The position numbers were made by a program, and so were the translations under genes. The notes below the pieces were generated by a model. That model was not told the origin of the DNA. It made no database searches and saw only the letters and a list, made by a program, of their open reading frames with translations. 9,147 bases of DNA from an uncultured Paludibacter sp. (lineage in GTDB: Bacteria; Bacteroidota; Bacteroidia; Bacteroidales; Paludibacteraceae). Every line of letters starts with the position of its first letter. Position 1 is the stretch's first letter. The stretch lies in contig CALFXE010000116.1 of NCBI GenBank assembly GCA_937927845.1, positions 1 to 9,147 on the forward strand, read 5' to 3'. Shown in pieces: positions 1-6,054 of the stretch.

Positions 1-93
1 GCCGTGTATTTGGGTGATAATGACGGTTTTTAGACGGACTGCCGTTAGGTACAATAATGCTGACTACATAACATTAATGAAAAAAATAGAATT

Positions 94-519
94 ATGAGAA
101 CAGAATTTATCATTGCCACAATTTTTTCCATTGCAACACTCTTGCTGAGCTGCGACAAGGACGACTTAGATGTAAAAGACGGAACATATAAAGGAACGTT
201 TACTGTAACTTACAGTTCGGGGACACAAACTGGACAGACGACCTTAGAATTGAAGAACGGAAAATTTTCTTGTTCGGGAAATTCAAATAGAATACCTGCT
301 GGTGGTTCAGGGACCTTTTCTTATGACAACAAAAAAATAACTTTTAATGATGAAAATGCTTGGCCTGCTGACTTTGACTGGAACTTAATACTTAGCGGGA
401 AATATGACTATTCATTTGACGGAAAAACACTAAAAATATCTGCTAACAAAAATGATGTTGGAAATTACAAGTATGACCTTGAAAAACAAGGCAATGGAGA
501 GATTGAATACAAGCTATAA
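94..519 (+). CDS. Small predicted surface lipoprotein, function unknown
   Basis: This encodes a 141-residue protein that I do not recognise as a named family. A short hydrophobic signal peptide (about residues 5-18) ends in a lipobox, LLSC, with C20 as the lipidated cysteine. The following residues DKDD resemble the Bacteroidota lipoprotein export signal, so display on the outer leaflet of the outer membrane is inferred. The mature part (about 28-141) alternates short beta-strand-like segments with turns (GTYKGTF, LELKNGKF, GSGTFSYDNKKITF, LSGKYDYSFDGKTLKI). That pattern fits a small lipocalin-like or other beta-barrel/sandwich fold, but this is judged by eye only. It has no cysteine-pair or catalytic motif that I can see, apart from C55-type isolated residues. 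The gene ends 13 bp before the metallo-beta-lactamase-fold gene, so the two are probably co-transcribed. The start is the only ATG that leaves a complete signal peptide; there is no Shine-Dalgarno sequence, as usual in this phylum. Confidence 0.8.
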   Translation: MRTEFIIATIFSIATLLLSCDKDDLDVKDGTYKGTFTVTYSSGTQTGQTTLELKNGKFSCSGNSNRIPAGGSGTFSYDNKKITFNDENAWPADFDWNLILSGKYDYSFDGKTLKISANKNDVGNYKYDLEKQGNGEIEYKL

Positions 520-532
520 ATAGAAGATAAAA

Positions 533-1630
533 ATGAAATTAAAAATGGCAATTACACTTATATTAATAATTATTTTGATTATTGCTACTGCTGGTTTCTT
601 TATGCTGAAACCTCAATTTGGTAAACAACCTTCAGGTGAAAGAATGGAAAAAATACGGCGTTCACCTAACTATATAGATGGTGCATTTCAGAATATTATT
701 CCTACATCTTTTTCAATCAATTTTGGAGAAGCACTTAAAGAGTCGTTATTCAATAATAACAAACAGGCAAAACCGAGTAAAGAAATCCCATCAGTTAAAA
801 CAGACCTTATGGCAATACCTCAAAATCAAAACGTTTTTGTATGGTTCGGCCATTCGTCATATTTTCTGCAAATAAATGGTATCAGATTTCTTATTGATCC
901 TGTTTTAAGCAAGAACGCCTCGCCTGTACCATTTATAAACAAAGCATTTAAGGGTACAAGTATTTATACTGTCGAAGATATTCCTCATATTGATTATTTA
1001 CTTATTACGCACGATCATTACGACCACCTCGATTACAAAACAGTTACAGCTTTGCAACCCAAAATTGATAAAGTTATATGTCCGTTAGGTGTTGGTGAGC
1101 ATTTTGAATATTGGGGTTTCAACAAAAACATAATTATAGAAAAAGACTGGAATCAAAGCATTAATATTGCAAACCAATGTACAATCCATACAGTAACGTC
1201 AAGACATTTTTCGGGTAGAGGATTGAAACGAAATCAAACTCTGTGGACTTCTTATGTGCTGCAAACTCCTAATCTTAAAATTTTCATAGGTTGTGATGGT
1301 GGTTATGGTAGTCATTTCTTAGATATAGCCGAACAGTTTGCCCCGTTTGATCTTGCATTTCTTGAAAATGGACAATATAGTCGATTATGGCCTAATATAC
1401 ATGCTTATCCTGAAGAGACTGTCAAAATAGCTCAAGAATTACGTGTAAAACAAGTAATGCCTATACATTCGGCAAAATTCTCCATATCTTCACATGATTG
1501 GGACGAACCATTAAAACGGATTACAGAAGCGGGCGACAGCTTGAACTTAAGAATACTTACGCCAAAAATAGGTGAGTTAGTTGATGTCAACGACACGACC
1601 CAAGTCTTTTCACGATGGTGGGAAAATTAG
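533..1630 (+). CDS. Membrane-anchored MBL-fold hydrolase (UlaG/NAPE-PLD-like)
   Basis: This is a 365-residue metallo-beta-lactamase-fold protein of the UlaG/NAPE-PLD-like (COG2220) group. Residues 5-24 form one strong hydrophobic helix, without a lipobox, that should anchor the enzyme in the inner membrane with the catalytic domain outside the cytoplasm. Metal-site motifs appear in family order: WFGHSSYFLQINGIRFLIDP (strand pair that opens the fold), THDHYDHLD with H160, H162, D164 and H165, SRHFSGRG with H225, GCDGG with D255, and PIHSAKF with H312. All usual ligands are therefore present, and a working two-metal hydrolase is expected. The substrate cannot be read from the sequence: relatives act on phosphodiesters (N-acyl-phosphatidylethanolamine), lactones (ascorbate-6-phosphate lactonase) and other esters. 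A membrane-proximal lipid or phosphodiester substrate is a guess based on the anchor. The gene follows the small lipoprotein gene by 13 bp, with AGAAG a few bases before the ATG. Confidence 0.9.
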   Translation: MKLKMAITLILIIILIIATAGFFMLKPQFGKQPSGERMEKIRRSPNYIDGAFQNIIPTSFSINFGEALKESLFNNNKQAKPSKEIPSVKTDLMAIPQNQNVFVWFGHSSYFLQINGIRFLIDPVLSKNASPVPFINKAFKGTSIYTVEDIPHIDYLLITHDHYDHLDYKTVTALQPKIDKVICPLGVGEHFEYWGFNKNIIIEKDWNQSINIANQCTIHTVTSRHFSGRGLKRNQTLWTSYVLQTPNLKIFIGCDGGYGSHFLDIAEQFAPFDLAFLENGQYSRLWPNIHAYPEETVKIAQELRVKQVMPIHSAKFSISSHDWDEPLKRITEAGDSLNLRILTPKIGELVDVNDTTQVFSRWWEN

Positions 1631-1692
1631 GACGGCTACAAATTGATTTCTATACTGTGTTAATAATATAAAGGAAAAACTCTGATAACACC

Positions 1693-2418
1693 ATGAAAAA
1701 ACTTATAAAATTACTCGTATTATCCATGTTGCTTGGGTTACAATGTTGCAAAGAAGATGAATTAGTAGATTATCCGATTTCCTATCCTATAAACTATGTA
1801 AACTCACCGGTCACTGAGTTTACAATCAAGGCTTTTACAAGAGATGGGGAAATAACTGATTCGACTAAGTTTAATTATCTACTGAAAAAATATGGATATT
1901 TACTTTCAGGTATAAATAATTATAGTTCTGAAGGTGATTTTACTGCGACCTATTTAGAATCGGAAAATGTAATGATACGTAAAGCGAAATCTGATAAAAC
2001 AGATACGTTGACCGTTCACAAAACAACAGACTTAATTTACTGGGAAAGAAAAGATACTATTTCGACATTTATTAGGCATAACAGCACATATAAGTATAAA
2101 CCATTATATTATGAAGAATTTTTAATACCTTATTCGTCAGGTTTTACCATCGCCGCAAAATATAAACAATGTTATTATGTTAAGGCTGAAAATAAGGATC
2201 TTATACTTCCAATGTTTGACATGCTCTACTATATGCATGATTCTTACCCCCCTCCTTTCAGTGATAATATAAATAATGAGTTTTATATACATGATTTTTA
2301 TATCCCTCTTTTAGGTGTTAACATAAATAATGAGTTTTGCCGTGACTCAATATCAATTTTAGGAGTCAATGACACGGTCATAATAAAAGGATATACTCTA
2401 AAATTAATAAAACAGTAA
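1693..2418 (+). CDS. Predicted surface lipoprotein, function unknown
   Basis: This encodes a 241-residue lipoprotein of no family I recognise. The signal peptide (MKKLIKLLVLSMLLG...) ends with two adjacent cysteines. C19 fits the lipobox better (L16-Q-C-C19), and it is followed by KEDE, which matches the acidic/lysine export signal of Bacteroidota surface lipoproteins. The mature chain is rich in Tyr, Asn and Ile with many short beta-prone stretches. No catalytic motif or second membrane segment is visible. Near the C terminus the hexapeptide NINNEF occurs twice, encoded by an in-frame 16-bp direct repeat at 2269-2284 and 2323-2338. The gene starts 62 bp after the hydrolase gene, so it could belong to the same transcript or have its own promoter; I see no clear TAnnTTTG box in the gap and no hairpin terminator after the stop. 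The start was chosen because it gives a complete signal peptide. Confidence 0.75.
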   Translation: MKKLIKLLVLSMLLGLQCCKEDELVDYPISYPINYVNSPVTEFTIKAFTRDGEITDSTKFNYLLKKYGYLLSGINNYSSEGDFTATYLESENVMIRKAKSDKTDTLTVHKTTDLIYWERKDTISTFIRHNSTYKYKPLYYEEFLIPYSSGFTIAAKYKQCYYVKAENKDLILPMFDMLYYMHDSYPPPFSDNINNEFYIHDFYIPLLGVNINNEFCRDSISILGVNDTVIIKGYTLKLIKQ

Positions 2419-2513
2419 TATATCTGTCAAATAATTAATTTAAGTTCCACACCACAATTACCCCAAGCCTCAAACATTAATGGTCGTTATTTGTCTTATG
2501 GGTACAACACAAT

Positions 2514-2962
2514 GAAGTCATCTTGACTTTTCACATCAATCGACTGCGACTACAGAGAAATTCCCTTGCTGCTCGCTGTCCAACCGACTGCAATTGCACA
2601 GGAGTTCCCTCACTTTGCGTTATCTAACCCACTGTGGCTGATTGGGAGTTCCCTCAGTCGCTGCGCTCCATCGGGATGACACGCTTGCGTGCTAACAGTG
2701 TAAATCGGTCGTTCGGCATCGTAAAACGTAACAGCTTAAACGCACGACCGGTGCAAGGCTTCCTGCGCCGCCACTGCAAAAAGGATGATGTTACAGAAAC
2801 ACTTCGAGTGGCGGTATACCCCGCCCATAAACGAGCGTGTCATCCCGATGGAGCGCAGCGACTGAGGGATCTCCTGTACAGTTGTAGTTGGCAGGATAGT
2901 GAGTAATCGAGGGATCTCCCCTACAATTGCAGTCGATTGATGTGAAAAGTCAAGACGACTCC
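2514..2962. repeat. Nested inverted-repeat element, MITE-like, non-coding
   Basis: This occupies most of the 665-bp gene-free stretch 2419-3083. The outer arms, 2521-2547 and 2929-2955, are perfect 27-bp inverted repeats, extendable to 2514 and 2962 with two mismatches. A second inverted pair is nested inside (see separate entry). The core has two smaller palindromes: CGGTCGT at 2706-2712 with ACGACCG at 2744-2750, and CCGCCACT at 2768-2775 with AGTGGCGG at 2807-2814. A unit resembling GAGGGATCTCC..TACA.TTG.AGT is repeated directly at 2864-2888 and 2909-2933, with degenerate inverted copies around 2549-2568 and 2587-2612. The element is visibly richer in G+C than the flanking DNA. No transposase or credible gene is inside, and I see no target-site duplication. 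It could be a non-autonomous mobile element, a relic, or a chromosomal dispersed repeat. The flank 2419-2513 holds nothing recognisable. Confidence 0.8.
2645..2874. repeat. Inner 41-bp inverted repeat pair
   Basis: The arms are 2645-2685 and 2834-2874. They pair over 41 bp with a single mismatch, and 35 bp (2651-2685 with 2834-2868) are perfect. The arm contains the string CAGTCGCTGCGCTCCATCGG. From general familiarity, strings of this type recur in intergenic regions of Bacteroidota genomes and yield SLRSIGMT-like peptides when mistranslated. The 148 bp between the arms carry two further small palindromes. A transcript crossing the region would fold into a very long hairpin. Confidence 0.85.
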
Positions 2963-2978
2963 AACGCTGCATACCTGA

Positions 2979-3012
2979 AATTAATGATAAGGACAGTGAA
3001 AAATCATTAATT
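2979..3012. promoter_or_regulatory. 10-bp inverted repeat upstream of hmuY promoter, possible operator
   Basis: AATTAATGAT at 2979-2988 and ATCATTAATT at 3003-3012 are exact reverse complements separated by 14 bp. The right arm ends 30 bp before the -7 box of the hmuY promoter, so a bound protein would sit at or just upstream of the -33 region. The AATGAT/ATCATT half-sites recall Fur-type iron boxes, which would suit a heme-uptake operon. However, the 14-bp spacer does not fit the classical compact Fur box, so the regulator is unassigned. It could also act as a weak terminator hairpin, though no T-run follows. Confidence 0.4.
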
Positions 3013-3042
3013 ATGGGTATTTCCTACACATTTGATTAAGTA

Positions 3043-3050
3043 TAATTTTG
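3043..3050 (+). promoter_or_regulatory. Probable hmuY operon promoter, -7 box TAATTTTG
   Basis: TAATTTTG matches the Bacteroidota -7 consensus TAnnTTTG exactly. Transcription would start near 3055-3060, giving a leader of roughly 25-30 nt before the hmuY ATG at 3084. A TTTG at 3031-3034 is too close to serve as the -33 element, and no good -33 TTTG is present about 19-21 bp upstream. The promoter may therefore be weak or need an activator or derepression. It lies just downstream of the 2979-3012 inverted repeat. Confidence 0.5.
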
Positions 3051-3083
3051 CAGCGAATTCTTAATAAAATTATAATATAACAA

Positions 3084-3716
3084 ATGATGAAAAAACTAAA
3101 TTTACTTGCACTTGTCTGTGCACTGTTCATTATGGCATCTTGCGAGAAAGATGAAGAACTAAAACTTCCCGGCGAAGTAAAAGATTTTAAATTTTTAGAA
3201 GCCAAATCATATACAGAATGGACATATTTTTCATTTTCAAAAGGTGATACTGTTAATGTGACTGATTATCAAAATGATTTATCGTGGGATATTGCTTTCC
3301 ATCGTGGGGATATTCGCCTAAATGGTGGAGCTTCCGGTAAAGGAAAAGGAGAAGCTATTAACACTGGTGTTATTGTTAAAGAAGGTTCAGAAGCTGATGA
3401 TTGGACTTCAGTTACAGAAGCACCTAAAGATGGTTATTCCAAAGATGAAGTTGGTAAGGTAACTATCGCCTTCACAGGTGCAAATATAGAGGAGGAAGAC
3501 CAACCGTTTTCGCAAGTTGCCAGCACTTGGATTACTATTGATATAAGCAATCCTCCACCAAAATACACTTATCATCACTCGATATACGTTGTGAAAGCCG
3601 CTGATGGTAAGTACGTGAAACTGTGGGTGTACGACTATAAAAATGAAAAAAACGCTGCCGGTTATGTCAGCTTCAGATATCAGTATAACGAAAGCGGATC
3701 GTCTACCTTTAATTAA
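3084..3716 (+). CDS. hmuY: HmuY-family surface lipoprotein (heme-binding family)
   Basis: This is a 210-residue lipoprotein. The signal peptide ends at the lipobox MASC with lipidated C20, followed by EKDEE, an export signal for the cell surface. The mature part matches Porphyromonas gingivalis HmuY as I recall it: YFSFSKGDTVNVTDYQNDLSWD, then FHRGDIRLN and SGKGKGEA, correspond almost residue for residue. The length is also normal for the family. HmuY takes heme from host hemoproteins and passes it to the TonB-dependent receptor HmuR, encoded 85 bp downstream here. The oddity is at the binding site. P. gingivalis HmuY binds heme iron through two histidines (H134 and H166), but the corresponding region (about residues 130-158) has none. 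The only mature-chain histidines are H73, in a conserved structural motif, and the H164-H165 pair. There is no methionine in the mature chain, although Met replaces His in some Bacteroides, Prevotella and Tannerella homologues. The start could also be the adjacent ATG at 3087. Family membership is sure; heme binding is not. Confidence 0.93.
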   Translation: MMKKLNLLALVCALFIMASCEKDEELKLPGEVKDFKFLEAKSYTEWTYFSFSKGDTVNVTDYQNDLSWDIAFHRGDIRLNGGASGKGKGEAINTGVIVKEGSEADDWTSVTEAPKDGYSKDEVGKVTIAFTGANIEEEDQPFSQVASTWITIDISNPPPKYTYHHSIYVVKAADGKYVKLWVYDYKNEKNAAGYVSFRYQYNESGSSTFN

Positions 3717-3739
3717 TTGATTTTTAACAAATACGTTTT

Positions 3740-3787
3740 AACAAGATTGTCAGTGCTGTCATTCGTTACAGTTCAGACAATCTTGTT
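3740..3787 (+). promoter_or_regulatory. Intercistronic hairpin between hmuY and hmuR
   Basis: AACAAGATTGTC at 3740-3751 and GACAATCTTGTT at 3776-3787 form a perfect 12-bp stem. Inside the 24-nt loop, CTGT at 3756-3759 can pair with ACAG at 3768-3771 to give a second short stem. The structure occupies most of the 85-bp gap and ends 14 nt before the hmuR ATG. No T-run follows, so it is not a classical full terminator. Likely roles are partial attenuation or protection of the hmuY mRNA 3' end, so that the surface lipoprotein is made in excess of the receptor. A DNA-binding site is the alternative. Confidence 0.6.
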
Positions 3788-3801
3788 CTAAGATATAAAA
3801 C

Positions 3802-6006
3802 ATGAGAGTTGTATTGATGCTGTTGATGTTCATTTCCTGTTTTGCATTGAATGCCAACACTCATCCCATTGAAGGTAAGATTATTGATTGTGAATCGAAA
3901 GTAGGAATTCAATATGTGAATGTTATTGTTGAAGGTACAAGCAAAGGGGCTGTCTCGGATGGCTCCGGAAAGTTCATTATCAATAATATTCCTATGGGTA
4001 ATTACACTATTGCTATATCATCTATCGGTTATGACGATATTCGTGTACCGGTTTCTGTAGATGATGAAAGAAAAAACTCGATCATCACCATCCCGCTTTG
4101 TGAAAAATCATTGGAGCTTGAGCAGTTTGTTGTAACTGGAACACGTACCGAACGTCAGCTAAAAGATGTTCCAATTCAAACACAGATGATTTCAAGAAAA
4201 GCCATCGAACGTATGCAGGTAACCAACTTCAAAGACTTGTTGGAATATGAGTTACCCGGCGTTGAATTTACTAACAATGGCGGATTTGCTAATATCAATA
4301 TGATGGGATTTGGCGGTAAATATGTGCTTTTTTTGGTTGATGGGGAACGTATGGCGGGTGAAACATTTGATAATATCGACTATAATCGTATCGATATGGA
4401 TAATGTGCAACAGGTCGAGATTGTAAAAGGTGCTGCCTCTTCTCTCTACGGATCTAATGCGGTTGGTGGCGTTGTCAATTTGATTACACAAAAGCCGCAA
4501 AAGTCATTTGAAACTAATGCTGCTGTTCGCTATGGCAGTAATAATGAACAACACTACCGACTCGGTATCGGAACTCGTCAAAAATGGGGATATGCTAATC
4601 TGACTTCCTCTTACAAAGCTATGGATCCTTACTTGCTGAAAGATACTGAACCGCTTACACAATGGTTTGCCGATGGCAGTAAAGTGGAGCAAATGCTTAG
4701 TCAGACTTATATAGCAGGATTTACCGATTATAATATCACTCCAAGTGTTGGATTTAATATATCTAAGAAATTTAATCTTGATGTAAAAGGTGGTTATTAT
4801 TTCAAAGAAAGAAATTCAGGAGGATTGGAGGGACGGAAAGTACAAGATCATTACTATAATTATTCGGGTGGAGCAAAAGCTACGTACGATATTTCCGATA
4901 AACAAAGTATATCCCTTTCAGGAAATTACGATCGATATGACAAGTATAAGTATTACAAACTACTCAGTGAAGATGAGAAAAACTATGAAAATGCACAAAT
5001 TCGATTGAGCACACTTTACAATCTTTCGTTTGGGAAAAATCATTCTTTAGTTGTGGGTGCTGAATATTTTTCTGATGACCTGACTACTTTTATGTTTCAA
5101 AGTGATGGTGAAACAGCCAAGCGAACTGCACAAACATACGCTTTGTTTACTCAACAGGAATGGCTGCTGTCTGATAAAGTAACTTTGGTAAGCGGACTGC
5201 GTTATGATTATCATTCACAATATAAAGGACATCTGACACCTCGCCTAACAGCTATGTATAAGCCTGTTCAGCGTGTTTCTATCCGCGGTGGTTATTCGGG
5301 TGGTTTTCGATCTCCTACACTCAAAGAGCTATATACCGATTGGTTTCATCCCGATGGTGGCGGCTTCCAAATTATCGGTAATAAAGATATGAAAGCTGAA
5401 AAAAGTGATAATTTTAATTTTTCTACTGAAGTGTCACTCGGAAAAACCGTAATCACCGGTATTGCTCAATATTCCTTCATTAAAAATATGGTCAACACCC
5501 TATGGCTCAATCAGGATACTGTACTCTATGCGAATATTGGTGATGCTCAAGTACTAAGCACTGAATTATCATCTACAAGTCAGATAAACAATCACTTATC
5601 TTTGAAATTTGCTGCTTCGTATACAAAAGATAACTTAGGAAAACGTTCGATTGTACGTCCGTTTTCAGCTACTGCACGAATTGATTATGTTATACCGGTA
5701 TTCGGGAAGTACAAACCTACTATTGGACTTAATGGAAAGTATTTCAGCGGAGTAAATATTTACGGCACAGGTGATATCGCTAATATAAGTAGTACAGGTA
5801 TCGAACAAGAAGTTAGTGAAGAATATAGAGTTTATTATGAAGACTATGCCATTTTCCGCCTATCGATAAGCCAAATTCTTCCATATAATTTTGTGCTGAA
5901 TGCAGGTATCAATAATCTTTTTAATTATAAAGCGAAATTTTCAAGCTTCTATTCCAGCATATCACCCGGACGAACATTTTACGTGGGCTTGAAGTGGAAG
6001 TTATAA
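3802..6006 (+). CDS. hmuR: HmuR-type TonB-dependent outer-membrane receptor
   Basis: This is a 734-residue TonB-dependent receptor. It has a signal peptide (about 1-18), an N-terminal carboxypeptidase-regulatory-like beta-sandwich (about 22-100, IEGKIIDCESKVGIQYVNV...GYDDIRV) and a TonB-box-like segment, EQFVVTGTRTERQ. The plug follows (about 118-225), with LVDGERMAG and VEIVKGAASSLYGSNAVGG, and then a 22-strand-type barrel to the C terminus (RTFYVGLKWKL). It should import its ligand across the outer membrane using TonB-ExbBD energy, receiving it from the HmuY-family protein encoded just upstream. A heme-receptor-like signature is visible: FRSP at 502-505, H516 in WFHPDGGG, and GNKDMKAE from about 526, equivalent to the FRAP-His-NPDL region of HmuR and other heme receptors. 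The plug contains no histidine, whereas P. gingivalis HmuR is reported to use a plug-side His as well as the barrel His. Assignment as HmuR rests on gene order plus the barrel signature; another metal-chelate ligand is possible. Confidence 0.88.
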   Translation: MRVVLMLLMFISCFALNANTHPIEGKIIDCESKVGIQYVNVIVEGTSKGAVSDGSGKFIINNIPMGNYTIAISSIGYDDIRVPVSVDDERKNSIITIPLCEKSLELEQFVVTGTRTERQLKDVPIQTQMISRKAIERMQVTNFKDLLEYELPGVEFTNNGGFANINMMGFGGKYVLFLVDGERMAGETFDNIDYNRIDMDNVQQVEIVKGAASSLYGSNAVGGVVNLITQKPQKSFETNAAVRYGSNNEQHYRLGIGTRQKWGYANLTSSYKAMDPYLLKDTEPLTQWFADGSKVEQMLSQTYIAGFTDYNITPSVGFNISKKFNLDVKGGYYFKERNSGGLEGRKVQDHYYNYSGGAKATYDISDKQSISLSGNYDRYDKYKYYKLLSEDEKNYENAQIRLSTLYNLSFGKNHSLVVGAEYFSDDLTTFMFQSDGETAKRTAQTYALFTQQEWLLSDKVTLVSGLRYDYHSQYKGHLTPRLTAMYKPVQRVSIRGGYSGGFRSPTLKELYTDWFHPDGGGFQIIGNKDMKAEKSDNFNFSTEVSLGKTVITGIAQYSFIKNMVNTLWLNQDTVLYANIGDAQVLSTELSSTSQINNHLSLKFAASYTKDNLGKRSIVRPFSATARIDYVIPVFGKYKPTIGLNGKYFSGVNIYGTGDIANISSTGIEQEVSEEYRVYYEDYAIFRLSISQILPYNFVLNAGINNLFNYKAKFSSFYSSISPGRTFYVGLKWKL

Positions 6007-6054
6007 AAATATGTATTAAAAAATCCAACTAACTATTTATAGATATAATAAACA

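Noticed and set aside
2246..2255. Run of six C in the second lipoprotein gene, as a phase-variation tract
   Set aside because: Six residues is too short for reliable slippage, and the frame is intact with no sign of an alternative product.
2634..2906. 90-codon open frame on the + strand inside the repeat element
   Set aside because: It lies across the inner inverted repeat, encodes the SLRSIGMTR-type peptide produced by reading dispersed repeats, and has no domain, signal peptide or promoter.
2736..2972. 78-codon open frame on the - strand inside the repeat element
   Set aside because: It reads the opposite arm of the same inverted repeat and gives the same SLRSIGMTR peptide, which is a hallmark of repeat sequence and not of a gene.
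2419..3083. CRISPR array in the repeat-rich gap
   Set aside because: The repeats are inverted and nested, copies are few and degenerate, and there are no regular spacers.
3011..3205. 64-codon - strand frame overlapping the hmuY promoter and signal peptide
   Set aside because: It is antisense to a clearly conserved gene and its promoter, with low-complexity Ser/Ile content and no family resemblance.
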